Of a DNA stretch of 64,000 nucleotides, positions 45,897 through 54,316 are shown piece by piece. The stretch is from positions 819,734 to 883,733 of the forward strand of contig CANJLL010000001.1 of the NCBI GenBank assembly GCA_947475545.1, in the 5' to 3' direction. This stretch comes from Chloroflexota bacterium. Its GTDB lineage: Bacteria; Chloroflexota; Limnocylindria; Limnocylindrales; CSP1-4. Numbering within the stretch: the stretch's first letter is position 1; each line of letters starts with the position of its first letter. The translations under genes and the position numbers were made by a program. Below the pieces are notes generated by a model. That model searched no databases. It was given only the letters and a program-made list of their open reading frames with translations, and was not told the origin of the DNA.

Positions 45897-46036
45897 CCGC
45901 ATGCCGGCCATCCCCGACGCGAGGAGACCCGGGGGCGATCGAACGCCTCGGCACCGCGGCCCGCGCCGTGGCCACCTTGTCCGCGCTGATCCGGATCTTC
46001 CCGCCCCGCCCCGCCTGACCCCTGGAGCCGCAGCCC

Positions 46037-46558
46037 ATGGACGTTCGAACCGCGATCGCCACCAAGCGTGCCGTCCGCCGCTTTGACCCCCGGCCCATCG
46101 ACGCCGAGGCGCTGGACAGGATCCTCTGGGCCGGCCGGCGCTCCGGAAGCGCCAAGAACCTGCAGCGCTGGGAGTTCGTCGTCTGCCGAGACGCGGAGCA
46201 CCTGGCCCAGCTGGCCGCCGTGGGGCCGTGGGCCGGACACCTGGCGGGCGCCACCCTTGCCGTCGCGCTGGTGACGCCCGACCCGCGGGCGCCCGACGCA
46301 GCGCTCTCGATCATGTTCGACCTGGGCCTGGCGGCGGCCAACATGATGCTGGCGGCCTGGGAGCTGGGAATTGGGAGTGTGCCGGCGACCGTCTACGAAC
46401 AGGACCTTGCCCGGACGCTCCTTGACTACCCGGGCTCGCACCATTGCGAGTACCTGATCTCGTTTGGCTACCCGGCGGATCCTTCCGCGCTGGATCGCCC
46501 CAACAAGCCGGGCGGCCGCAAGACCATCGACGAGCTGGTCCACCAGGAGCGCTGGTAG
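46037..46558 (+). CDS. Nitroreductase-family FMN protein
   Basis: 173 residues. RAVRRFDPRPIDAEALDRIL at the N-terminus is the FMN phosphate-binding block, SGSAKNLQRWEFVV the flavin-contact loop, and GLAAANMMLAAWELGIGSVPATV the dimer helix. Substrate is not predictable. GGAG lies 11 nt before the ATG. The 140-nt gap before it holds nothing recognisable. Confidence 0.87.
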   Translation: MDVRTAIATKRAVRRFDPRPIDAEALDRILWAGRRSGSAKNLQRWEFVVCRDAEHLAQLAAVGPWAGHLAGATLAVALVTPDPRAPDAALSIMFDLGLAAANMMLAAWELGIGSVPATVYEQDLARTLLDYPGSHHCEYLISFGYPADPSALDRPNKPGGRKTIDELVHQERW

Positions 46559-46643
46559 CGGCGGACATCGGCGCCTGGCGCCGGGTTGGGTGCCCCACCC
46601 TCCCCGTGCACCAGCCTCGCCGTGACCGCGAGACCAGGGGAGG

Positions 46644-47105
46644 CTACAGCCGCTTGCGCAGGTAGGCGGTCAGTCCGGCGTCGTAGCCCAGCGTTTCGAA
46701 CAAGTGCCGTGCGTCCGGGCGATGGTGGCCGGCCGTGACCTCGAGGAACGCGGCTGCACGCTCGCGGCCGATGCCCTCCACGGCATCCATCAGCTGCCGC
46801 CCGATGCCCCGGTCGCGGACCCCCGGATCCACGACGAGCGCGAGGATCCGCACGACCTGGTCACCGTGCTCGAAGCGCGGGATCAGGTGGATCGCCACGA
46901 AGCCGACGACCTCGCCGTCAACGTCCGCGACGATCACCCCGCCATCATGGCCGGCGAAGCGCTCCAGGCGCACCACGATGTCCGACGTCCCCGCCGGGTA
47001 GCCCTCGTCGGTGAGCAATGCCGCGATGCGCTCGGCGTCGGCGGGTCCAGCCGCGCGGAGGGCGGCGCCAGGCAGGTCGTTGATGGCCGGATGCTGGTCG
47101 TTCAT
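46644..47105 (-). CDS. GNAT-family N-acetyltransferase
   Basis: 153 residues. ALRAAGPADAERIAALL start strand, VVGFVAIHLI, then LALVVDPGVRDRGIGRQLMDAVEG with the acetyl-CoA pyrophosphate loop (R-x-x-G-x-G/A-like RDRGIG), and C-terminal ARHLFETLGYDAG. Acceptor unknown. The ATG at 47105 lies 6 nt after TACCAT and also overlaps the end of the upstream gene by 4 nt, so it may be read both from an internal promoter and by coupling. Confidence 0.85.
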   Translation of the reverse strand: MNDQHPAINDLPGAALRAAGPADAERIAALLTDEGYPAGTSDIVVRLERFAGHDGGVIVADVDGEVVGFVAIHLIPRFEHGDQVVRILALVVDPGVRDRGIGRQLMDAVEGIGRERAAAFLEVTAGHHRPDARHLFETLGYDAGLTAYLRKRL

Positions 47106-47617
47106 GGCCGGATGGTAGCGCGACCGACCGCTTCGTCCAGCAGGAGGAGGTGCGGGCCACGCCGACCGCCGGCGATGTGCCGCTCGGGGCCCAGCGGTCC
47201 GGGCACCGCCGGCGCCAGCGGGCGCCCCTCGAGCGCGTGTCGGCCCGGGAGCCGTGCCGCGTAGGCCATCACCGTCGCCTCGCCGAAACGAACCAGGCAG
47301 CCCGCCAGCCGGCCCTCGGTGTTGGGCTCCATCAGGACCAGCCACAGGCCGCCGACCAGCCGGCCCACCTCGCAATACGCGCCCATCGCCGGGTCATCCG
47401 GTGCCGGCCCAAACGGGAGCTCCAGCACCGTGCCCAGGGCCCCGGTCAACTCCCGGACGGCCCGCGCCAGCTCGACCGTTGCCCAGCCCACGCCCACCAG
47501 CGCCAGCCGCTCCCGGCCCGCCAGCTCGGCGACGATGCGGCGTCCATCACCCGCCAGCTGGTCGGCCAGCCCGGGCACCTCGGCCGGCCCGTCGCGGCCG
47601 GCACCCTGCCGGCTCAC
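47102..47617 (-). CDS. Hypothetical protein between two acetyltransferases
   Basis: 171 residues, no recognised family. Middle part is a mixed strand-helix pattern (RLALVGVGWATVELARAVREL, LGTVLELPFGP, VGGLWLVLMEPNTEGRLAGCLVRFGE). It begins at GTG in a GTGA overlap with the upstream acetyltransferase stop and ends overlapping the downstream acetyltransferase start, so it is translationally tied to both. Similar two-partner layouts suggest a shared pathway, but none is known. Confidence 0.6.
   Translation of the reverse strand: MSRQGAGRDGPAEVPGLADQLAGDGRRIVAELAGRERLALVGVGWATVELARAVRELTGALGTVLELPFGPAPDDPAMGAYCEVGRLVGGLWLVLMEPNTEGRLAGCLVRFGEATVMAYAARLPGRHALEGRPLAPAVPGPLGPERHIAGGRRGPHLLLLDEAVGRATIRP
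47112..47117 (-). promoter_or_regulatory. Leaderless -10 (TACCAT) for acetyltransferase, inside upstream gene
   Basis: TACCAT ends 6 nt before the ATG at 47105. Confidence 0.5.
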
Positions 47618-48501
47618 CGGCGGAGCAGCAGATCGTCAACCTGGCCGGGGACCTGCGCGTAGCCCAGGGCGGCGTACAGGCGCTGGGCGTCCAGGTTCCG
47701 GATGTCGACCTTGAGGTACGTCCACGTGCTGCCGGCCTCGACGGCATCCGCGGTCGCGATGGCCGTCGCCAGGCCCCCCAACCCACGGCGCCGGAACCGC
47801 GGCCGCGTGCCGATCGACGAGAGATAGCTGATGCCGTCCATGGAGGATCGCTTGGCGACGGCTGCCGGCTGCCCGCCCACGCGGACCAGGACCACGTGGA
47901 CCACCGAACCTTCGAGCGAGCCAACCGTCTCCAGCTCGATGGAGGAGCGCCGCTCGTCGTCCACCGCGAATGCCTCCGCGAGGACGCGCGCGATGCTGGG
48001 TGCGGCATCGAGGCTGGCGGCGGTCACCCGGTGGAAGCGCTCCACGGTGACCCCGTTCGGGAGCGGCTGGACCGCCCGCCTGACCGCCGGGCCCGGATCG
48101 CCGAGGACCATCAGGTGGTCGCTGCCCATGTTGTCGAAGCCGGCCTGCACCAGGCGATCGACGATGTCGTGCGGCTGGTTGCGGCTGGGATACGGCCAGA
48201 TGTGCGCGAGCCGGCCCAGCGTCGCGAAGATCGTGATCGTGTTGTCCACCGCGCGGGCGAAGCCAGCCCGATCCTCCGGCCACTCGGGTGCCACCAGCCG
48301 GTTCCAGTACGGCTCCGCGTCACGCCGATCCAGAAGCAGGATGGCATCGCCCAGGTCGCGCAACTCGCGGCCGCCGGTGGCATGGAGCCGCGCCTCGTTC
48401 CCCATCAGCAGCCGCAACGTGGCGCGGTCCAGGTCCCGAACGGCCGCCAGGCCCGGGACAGGGAGCGACTCTTCCTCGGGGGATCTGCCGTCGGTGCGCA
48501 C
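47614..48501 (-). CDS. GNAT-family protein with large N-terminal domain
   Basis: 295 residues. The C-terminal half is a GNAT fold: SYLSSIGTRPRFRRRGLGGLATAIATADAVEAG (acetyl-CoA loop RFRRRGLGG) and LDAQRLYAALGYAQV. The N-terminal ~140 residues have the degenerate pattern of tandem or duplicated GNAT domains. Acceptor unknown. GTG 48501 is chosen; a weak -10-like GACAAT lies 9 nt upstream. Divergent from the sigma-factor operon. Confidence 0.75.
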   Translation of the reverse strand: MRTDGRSPEEESLPVPGLAAVRDLDRATLRLLMGNEARLHATGGRELRDLGDAILLLDRRDAEPYWNRLVAPEWPEDRAGFARAVDNTITIFATLGRLAHIWPYPSRNQPHDIVDRLVQAGFDNMGSDHLMVLGDPGPAVRRAVQPLPNGVTVERFHRVTAASLDAAPSIARVLAEAFAVDDERRSSIELETVGSLEGSVVHVVLVRVGGQPAAVAKRSSMDGISYLSSIGTRPRFRRRGLGGLATAIATADAVEAGSTWTYLKVDIRNLDAQRLYAALGYAQVPGQVDDLLLRR

Positions 48502-48615
48502 GTGCCTTCGATTGTCGCACCTGCCGGGGGCGCACTCGAATGGCCCCGGCCCGACCAAGAGACCCCCGCTCCGCCGGGCCGCGCCCGGATGGCTCGACAT
48601 GCAACCATTCCGCCC

Positions 48616-49230
48616 GTGGCCGTGTTGTTGGAGACGATGGACGATGACGAACTGGCCGCACGCCTGGCCCATGACCTGGACGGCACCTTCGAGGCGCTGG
48701 TGCTGACCCACCAGGACCGGCTCTACTCCGTCGCCGTGCGCCTCCTGGGCGATGCCCGGGACGCCGAAGAGGTGGCCCAGGACGCCTTCGTGCGGGCCTA
48801 CCAGGCCTTGGCCACCTGGGACGCCGCGCGAATCCGGGAAGTCCGCCTCCGGGCATGGCTGGCCTCCATCGTCGTGAACCTGGCCCGGAACCGGCGTCGG
48901 AACGCGGCCGACCTCCGCCCACCGGCGGCGCTCGAACGGCTGCTGGAGCCCGGCCTCCAACCCGCCGCAGGCCCGCGCCAGGCCCCCGAGGCCGCCGCCC
49001 TCCACGCCGACGCTGCCCGCGAGTGGACGGAGCGCCTGGGCCGCTGCCCTGCCACGCTGCGCGCCGCCGTGGTCCTCCGCCACGTCGATGGCCTGTCGTA
49101 CGAGGAGATTGCCGAGGCGCTGGGGCGCCCCGTCGGCACCGTCAAGGCGCAGGTCCACCGGGGCCTCGCCAACCTGCGCGCCCAGCTCGAGGCCGAGCGA
49201 GGCGCCGAACGCCCGGAGCTGACCACATGA
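48616..49230 (+). CDS. ECF-type RNA polymerase sigma factor
   Basis: 204 residues. Region 2 FEALVLTHQDRLYSVAVRLLGDARDAEEVAQDAFVRAYQAL; region 4 PATLRAAVVLRHVDGLSYEEIAEALGRPVGTVKAQVHRGLANLRAQL. Start uncertain: GTG 48616 has AACCAT 7 nt upstream; ATG at 48589 or 48637 are alternatives. Its stop overlaps the start of the O6-alkylguanine methyltransferase (ATGA, 49227-49230), so the sigma factor is made in step with a repair protein. No anti-sigma gene nearby. Confidence 0.87.
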   Translation: MAVLLETMDDDELAARLAHDLDGTFEALVLTHQDRLYSVAVRLLGDARDAEEVAQDAFVRAYQALATWDAARIREVRLRAWLASIVVNLARNRRRNAADLRPPAALERLLEPGLQPAAGPRQAPEAAALHADAAREWTERLGRCPATLRAAVVLRHVDGLSYEEIAEALGRPVGTVKAQVHRGLANLRAQLEAERGAERPELTT

Positions 49231-50081
49231 GCCGCATCCAACGCCCCCTGAGTCGCGCCAGCCGCACGAACCCGCTTGACCCGCCGGCCGGCGATGCCCC
49301 CAGCGCCATCGAGGCCGCGCTCGCCGGCCTCGTCAGCCCGGCCCCCGCGACCCTCGCACCTGCCGTCCTGGTGGAGGTGGGCCTCGCGGATGCCTGGGCC
49401 ACGCTCCCCTCGCCGCTCGGCGAGATCCTCGTCGCGTGGAATGGCCGGGGCCTCTCGGCGATCTCGCTGCCGGTGGATCCTGCCGCGTTCGAAGAACACT
49501 TCGTGGCGGACCATCGCCGGCCGCTCCACCGGTCCGCGGCCGTTCCGCCCTCGCTCCGCCGGCTGATCGAGCGGCGGCTGGCCGGCGACCGGCGAGCCAC
49601 CGTCCCGCTTGACCTGCGCGGCGCCACCGACTTCGAGCAGGCCGTCTGGCGCAAGACACTGGAGATCCCCCACGGCGAGATCCGGCCGTATGGCTGGGTC
49701 GCCGCCGAGATCGGCAGGCCGGCGGCGGTCCGCGCGGTGGGGACGGCCCTCGGCCACAACCCCATCCCGCTGGTGGTCCCGTGCCACCGCGTTGTGCGCA
49801 GCGACGGGCTGCTGGGCAACTACTCCATGGGCGGCCCCGAGAACAAGCGCCGGATCCTCCAGGTGGAAGGCCTCGACCCCGACGCGCTGGAGGCGGCCGC
49901 CCGCGCCGGGATTCGCTACGTGGGATCGGACACCACGCACATCGTCTGCCTGCCCACGTGCCACAACGCCCGGCGCATCACGGCGGCGCACCGGGTCGCC
50001 TTCCGCGGGCTCCGCGACGCGACAGCCGCCGGCTATCGGCCGTGCCGCGCGTGCCGACCCGCAGGCTCGGCGGCGGCATGA
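49227..50081 (+). CDS. O6-alkylguanine-DNA alkyltransferase with C-terminal Ada-type zinc module
   Basis: 284 residues. Suicide repair enzyme taking alkyl groups from O6-guanine onto Cys. The core is ATDFEQAVWRKTLEIPHGEIRPYGWVAAEIGRPAAVRAVG, then VVPCHRVVRSDG with acceptor Cys near residue 190 and GNYSMGG. After it comes an Ada zinc-module signature: VCLPTCHNARRIT ... GYRPCRACRP, i.e. C-x3-C and C-x2-C, which in E. coli Ada is N-terminal and methylated on a phosphotriester-repair Cys. Here the order is reversed and no AraC HTH is present. Overlaps both neighbours by ATGA. Confidence 0.88.
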   Translation: MSRIQRPLSRASRTNPLDPPAGDAPSAIEAALAGLVSPAPATLAPAVLVEVGLADAWATLPSPLGEILVAWNGRGLSAISLPVDPAAFEEHFVADHRRPLHRSAAVPPSLRRLIERRLAGDRRATVPLDLRGATDFEQAVWRKTLEIPHGEIRPYGWVAAEIGRPAAVRAVGTALGHNPIPLVVPCHRVVRSDGLLGNYSMGGPENKRRILQVEGLDPDALEAAARAGIRYVGSDTTHIVCLPTCHNARRITAAHRVAFRGLRDATAAGYRPCRACRPAGSAAA

Positions 50082-51085
50082 CGGGCCCAGGCGTGCCCGG
50101 GCAAGGCGCCGCGCCCGGGCAAGGAGCCACGCCCAGCGCCGCCTCCGCACCCGCCAGGTCCGGCCTGGCCCGCATCCCGTGGCAGGCCCTGCTCCTGGCC
50201 GCCGGCGGGATCTGGGGCTGCTCGTTCCTGTTCATGAAGCTGGGGCTGCAGTCGTTCACGCCCATCCAGGTGGGGTTTGGCCGCCTGGCGATCGGGGCGG
50301 CCACGCTCCTCGTCCTCTGCCGCGTCACCGGCACCAGGCTGCCGCGCGGCCCAATCTGGCGCCACCTGGCCGTGACCGGCCTGCTCTTCGGGAGCATCCC
50401 GTTCGTCCTGTTCGCGTACGGCGAGACCCGCGTCAGCTCCATCCTGGCCGGGATCATCAACGCCGCGACGCCGCTCACCACCCTGGCGATGACGCTCGTC
50501 GCCTTCCGCGAAGAGCGACCCACCCGGATCCAGATCGCCGGGCTGCTGGTGGGCTTCTCCGGGATCCTGGTGGTGCTGGGGGCGTGGAACGGGATCGGCG
50601 GTGGCGAGCTCCCGGGCGTGCTCGCGTGCGTCGGCGCGATCGCCTGCTACGGCATCGCGTACCCGTACAGCCGGCGGCACGTCGTCCCGGCGGGCCTGGG
50701 TCCGCTGGCCATCGCGACCGGGCAGGTCGTGATGAGTGCGGCCCTGCTGGTCCCCGTCGCGGCGGGCGAGCTCCTGCTGGGCGGCGGCACCATCCGCTTC
50801 CCGATCGCCACCGACACGGCCATCGGCATGCTGGCGCTGGGCGCGCTGGGCTCGGGCGTCGCGTATGCCCTGAACACGCAGGTCATCGCCGAGGCGGGGG
50901 CTGCGGTGGCCAGCTCGGTCACGTACGTCACGCCATTCGTCGCCGTGGTGGCAGGCGTGCTGTTCCTGGCCGAGCCGGTATCGGCGAACGAGCCGGCGGG
51001 CGCCCTGGTGGTCCTGCTGGGCGTGGCGATCGCCCAGGGCCGGGTCCGACTGCCCAGGAGAGCGCCGGCGTCGGCCGCCACCTGA
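50078..51085 (+). CDS. EamA/DMT-superfamily transporter
   Basis: 335 residues. Ten hydrophobic helices in two EamA repeats (QALLLAAGGIWGCSFLFMKLG and LGPLAIATGQVVMSAALL...), with FREERPTRIQIAGLLVGFSGILVVL at the end of the first and FLAEPVSANEPAGALVVLLGVAIA at the end of the second. Metabolite or drug export. A Gly/Gln/Ala-rich cytoplasmic N-terminus of about 25 residues precedes. Starts in an ATGA overlap with the methyltransferase stop; last gene of this three-gene operon. Confidence 0.88.
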   Translation: MTGPGVPGQGAAPGQGATPSAASAPARSGLARIPWQALLLAAGGIWGCSFLFMKLGLQSFTPIQVGFGRLAIGAATLLVLCRVTGTRLPRGPIWRHLAVTGLLFGSIPFVLFAYGETRVSSILAGIINAATPLTTLAMTLVAFREERPTRIQIAGLLVGFSGILVVLGAWNGIGGGELPGVLACVGAIACYGIAYPYSRRHVVPAGLGPLAIATGQVVMSAALLVPVAAGELLLGGGTIRFPIATDTAIGMLALGALGSGVAYALNTQVIAEAGAAVASSVTYVTPFVAVVAGVLFLAEPVSANEPAGALVVLLGVAIAQGRVRLPRRAPASAAT

Positions 51086-51143
51086 TCCCGGCACCCCGGG
51101 CGAAGCCGGGTTCGGCCGCCCGTTCCGCCCGCCTGGATGGAGC

Positions 51144-52346
51144 CTACCCCCGCTCGAACCCCTGGGCCGGCCACGGCTCGCAGCGGATGGGCTTGTCCTG
51201 GCGATAGCCCAGCGCGTAGTCGCCCTGGATCAGCGTATGGAGCTGGCTGGTCCCCTCGTAGATCACCGCCGCCTTGCTGTTGCGCAGGTAGCGCTCCACC
51301 GGGAACTCGTTGGAATAGCCGTTGGCGCCGTGGACCTGGATGGCGTCGAGCGCCGCCTGCACGGAGTGCTCCGTGGCGTGCCACTTGGCCAGCGACGTCT
51401 CGCGGGTGTTGCGCAGCCCGCGGTTCTTGAGGGCTCCCGCCTGCCAGACCAGGAGCCGGCCGATCTCGGTGCCCTTGGCCATGTTGGCGATCATCTGCTT
51501 GACCAGCTGGTGCTGGCCGATCTGCTGGCCGAACGTCTCGCGCTCGTGCGCGTACTTGAGCGAGGCGTCCAGGCACGCCTGCGCCAGCCCCACCGCGCCA
51601 GCCGCTACGGTGAACCGTCCCTGGTCGATCGCGCTCATCGCGATGACGAAGCCCTCGCCCTCCTCGCCCAGCCGGTCCTCCACCGGCACACGCACGTTGT
51701 CGAGCGTGATCAGGCCCGTGTTGCCGGCCCGAATGCCCAGCTTCCCGTGGATGGTCCCGGTGGTCAGGCCGGGCATGCCGCGCTTCAGCAGGAACGCCGT
51801 GACGCCCTTGTGCTTCTTGGCCCGGTCCACGGTGGCGAAGAGCAGGAAGTGGTCGGCGATGTCGGCGAGGCTGATCCACTGCTTGGCGCCGTTGAGGACG
51901 TAGTGGTCCCCGTCGCGCCGCGCCGTGGTCTGGATGGCACCGGCGTCCGTGCCCACGCCGGGCTCCGTGAGTGCGAATGTCGCCAGCTTCTCGCCGCGTG
52001 CCTGGGGCACCAGCCAGCGCTGCCGCTGCTCCTCGGTGCCCCATTGGAGGACGGTCAGCGAGTTGAGCCCCACGTGGACGCTCTGGACCACCCGGAACGC
52101 CGTATCGCCACGCTCCAGCTCCTCGCACAGGAGCGAAAAGCTGATGTAGTCCAGGCCGCTCCCGCCGTACGCCTCCGGGATGGGCCCGCCCAGGAAGCCC
52201 ATCTCCCCCATCCTGGCGAAGACCTCCGGGTGCGCGCCGCCCTGCTCGTCCCATTCGCGGATGTTGGGGAGGATCTCGGCCTCCACGAACGAACGAGCGC
52301 TCTGGCGCACCAGCCGGTTCTCGTCGGTCAGGCTGAAGTCGATCAC
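51144..52346 (-). CDS. Acyl-CoA dehydrogenase
   Basis: 400 residues, full length. FAD-dependent alpha,beta-dehydrogenation of an acyl-CoA. MGFLGGPIPEAYGGSGLDYIS, FALTEPGVGTDAGAI, NGAKQWISLADIADHFLLFA, RETFGQQIGQHQLVKQMIANM and QVHGANGYSNEFPVERYLRNSKAAVIYEGTSQLH (catalytic Glu in YEGT) are all present; the FxVR variant suggests a short-chain or glutaryl/crotonyl-type specificity but does not settle it. GTG at 52346 has GAGG 8-9 nt upstream. Divergent from a class III aminotransferase. Confidence 0.92.
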   Translation of the reverse strand: MIDFSLTDENRLVRQSARSFVEAEILPNIREWDEQGGAHPEVFARMGEMGFLGGPIPEAYGGSGLDYISFSLLCEELERGDTAFRVVQSVHVGLNSLTVLQWGTEEQRQRWLVPQARGEKLATFALTEPGVGTDAGAIQTTARRDGDHYVLNGAKQWISLADIADHFLLFATVDRAKKHKGVTAFLLKRGMPGLTTGTIHGKLGIRAGNTGLITLDNVRVPVEDRLGEEGEGFVIAMSAIDQGRFTVAAGAVGLAQACLDASLKYAHERETFGQQIGQHQLVKQMIANMAKGTEIGRLLVWQAGALKNRGLRNTRETSLAKWHATEHSVQAALDAIQVHGANGYSNEFPVERYLRNSKAAVIYEGTSQLHTLIQGDYALGYRQDKPIRCEPWPAQGFERG

Positions 52347-52460
52347 GTGGGGCTGCCTCGCTGGCTGTGTCGGTGACGTCGAAGGCGGCGCTGGGCTGGG
52401 CGGTCCACGACCCGGGTCGCCGGGGCCGGGGCCCCCTCCGGGCCGCGTGTGCGAGGACCG

Positions 52461-52466
52461 TATACT
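52461..52466 (+). promoter_or_regulatory. Leaderless -10 (TATACT) for aminotransferase
   Basis: Near-consensus TATACT ends 6 nt before the ATG at 52473; no Shine-Dalgarno fits in between. Confidence 0.65.
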
Positions 52467-52472
52467 CCGCTG

Positions 52473-53765
52473 ATGGACGCTGCAACCCCGATCGATCTCG
52501 CCGCCCTCGCCCACCATGTGAGCCCCGTCCTGGGGCGGTACTTCGACCGCAGTTGGAGCCACGGCGTGGGCCACCGCCTGGTGGATACGGCCGGCAAGTC
52601 CTACCTGGACTTCGCGAACGGCATCGCGGTGACCGCCCTGGGCCACAGCCACCCGGCCGTCAGCGCGGCAATCCACGCGCAGGTCGACAAGCTGATTGGC
52701 CCAACGGGCGCCATGGGCTTCGCCGAGCCCGTGGTCCGCCTCGCGACGCTCCTGGCGGATGCGCTACCGGACCCCATCGACACCCTCATGTTCCTCAACT
52801 CGGGCTCCGAGGTGATCGACGGCTCGCTCAAGCTGGTCCGCCGGGTGACCGGGCGGCCGGGGATCATCGCGTTCCGCGGGGCCTTCCACGGCCGGACCCT
52901 GGGCGCCACGTCAATCACCACCTCCAACATCAACTACCGGACCGGCTACGAGCCCCTCCTGCCCTCGGTCTACATCGCGCCGTTCCCGGCCGTCTATCGC
53001 GACTTCGGCGGCGACGAGGCCCTGGCCACGGAGACGTGCCTGGCCGCGCTGGACAGCCTGTTCGCGACCAGCATCGCGCCGACGTCCGTGGCGGGCATCA
53101 TCATCGAGCCGGTCCAGGGCGAGGGTGGCTACCAGCAGGCGCCCGCCGCGTTCCTGCAGGGCCTCCGCGAGCGATGCGACCGGTACGGGATCCTGCTGAT
53201 CGCCGACGAAGTGCAGTCGGGCTACGGGCGAACCGGGAAGATGTGGGCCTTCGAGCATGCCGGGGTCATCCCGGACGTGGTCTGCATCGCCAAGGCGATC
53301 GCCAATGGCCTGCCCCTGTCGGCCATCGCCACGCGGCGCGAGCTGCAGGACCGCTGGGGCAAGAGCGCCCACGGCTCTACGTATGGCGGCAACCCGGTCT
53401 CCTGCGCGGCGGGCGTCGCCGTGATGCAGACGATCCAGGGCCAGCGGCTTGTCGAGAACGCGGCCCTGCGCGGCGCCGAGCTGCGGGCCGGCCTGGACCG
53501 GATTGCGGCCGAGGACGAGCGGATCGGGGACGTGCGCGGGCCAGGCCTGATGATCGGCGTGGAGTTCGTGACGGACCGCGCCACGCGGGAGCCGGACGGC
53601 GGGATCACTGACCGGCTCATGGAGCGCGCCGCGGAGCTTGGGCTGCTGATCCTGAGCTGCGGGCCTGCCCACCAGGTGATCCGCTGGATCCCGCCGCTCG
53701 ACGTGAGCTCCGCGGAGATCAGCGAGGGGCTGGAGATCTTCGGCGAGGCGCTCCGCACCGTCTAG
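52473..53765 (+). CDS. Class III pyridoxal-phosphate aminotransferase
   Basis: 430 residues. GABA/ornithine/acetylornithine-type omega-amino transferase. DFANGIAVTALGHSHPAVSAAI, LMFLNSGSEVIDGSLKLVRRVTGR, FHGRTLGATSITTS, EPVQGEGGY, LIADEVQSGYGRTGKMWAFEH and AKAIANGLPLSAI, with the PLP Lys in IAKAI. Glu after AFHGRT and AEAIDG (here SEVIDG) are typical of the GabT-like group. Start at ATG 52473 chosen from the -10 at exact spacing. A 4-aminobutyrate-like substrate is plausible but unproven. Confidence 0.9.
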   Translation: MDAATPIDLAALAHHVSPVLGRYFDRSWSHGVGHRLVDTAGKSYLDFANGIAVTALGHSHPAVSAAIHAQVDKLIGPTGAMGFAEPVVRLATLLADALPDPIDTLMFLNSGSEVIDGSLKLVRRVTGRPGIIAFRGAFHGRTLGATSITTSNINYRTGYEPLLPSVYIAPFPAVYRDFGGDEALATETCLAALDSLFATSIAPTSVAGIIIEPVQGEGGYQQAPAAFLQGLRERCDRYGILLIADEVQSGYGRTGKMWAFEHAGVIPDVVCIAKAIANGLPLSAIATRRELQDRWGKSAHGSTYGGNPVSCAAGVAVMQTIQGQRLVENAALRGAELRAGLDRIAAEDERIGDVRGPGLMIGVEFVTDRATREPDGGITDRLMERAAELGLLILSCGPAHQVIRWIPPLDVSSAEISEGLEIFGEALRTV

Positions 53766-53800
53766 CCGTCTGGTCGGCTACAGACAAGACGGCCGCCGGC

Positions 53801-53855
53801 GCGACATCCCGCGGACGCCAAGGCGACGGCCGCGGACGCGACATCCCGCGGACGC
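53801..53855. repeat. 18-bp direct repeat pair between convergent genes
   Basis: GCGACATCCCGCGGACGC occurs at 53801-53818 and 53838-53855. Low-complexity intergenic DNA downstream of the aminotransferase. Confidence 0.7.
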
Positions 53856-53858
53856 GAC

Positions 53859-53887
53859 GGCACCACGAGCCCCAGGCCCGTGGTGCC
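53859..53887. terminator. Hairpin terminator between aminotransferase and HTH gene
   Basis: Perfect 9-bp stem GGCACCACG / CGTGGTGCC with an 11-nt loop in the gap between convergent genes. No U-tract on either strand. Confidence 0.6.
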
Positions 53888-53922
53888 AGATCGCGGTGGC
53901 GCTCCGGCGCCGAGGCGGTCGG

Positions 53923-54108
53923 TCAGCGGTTCGTCGAGAGGAACTTCATCACGTCGTCGAGGCGAAACCGTCGGTCGCCGCGCTTGCAGACGCGATAGAA
54001 GGGGATCTCTCCGCGATCGCCGAGCCGCTTGACGGTGTTGACATGCAGGTGAAGCATGTCGGCCACCTCGGTCGCCGTGAGCATCGGTCCGATTTCGTTG
54101 ATCGCCAT
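53923..54108 (-). CDS. Excisionase-family (MerR-like HTH) small DNA-binding protein
   Basis: 61 residues. MLTATEVADMLHLHVNTVKRLGDRGEIPFYRVCKRGDRRFRLDDVMKFL is the HTH_17 pattern shared by excisionases and small regulators. AAAGGG lies just before the ATG at 54108. No integrase or phage gene is nearby, so it is more likely a stand-alone regulator than an Xis; target unknown. Confidence 0.8.
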   Translation of the reverse strand: MAINEIGPMLTATEVADMLHLHVNTVKRLGDRGEIPFYRVCKRGDRRFRLDDVMKFLSTNR

Positions 54109-54316
54109 CGACGCCCTTTCCATGGACAGTGCAGCCCACACTCGGTGAGTCCGGACCCCCGGTGATCCCAAGGGTGACGTGCTGCTGGTTGCAGGGTGGA
54201 GTGTCGCCTTTGAGGGAAGCCCCCAACAAGCCGTACTTTGGTCAGCAGCGGTGCCCAGTACCACCCCCGGACTATGCGTTGATGCACCGGCTGGGGCCCG
54301 TGTGGTGGGGTCTTGG

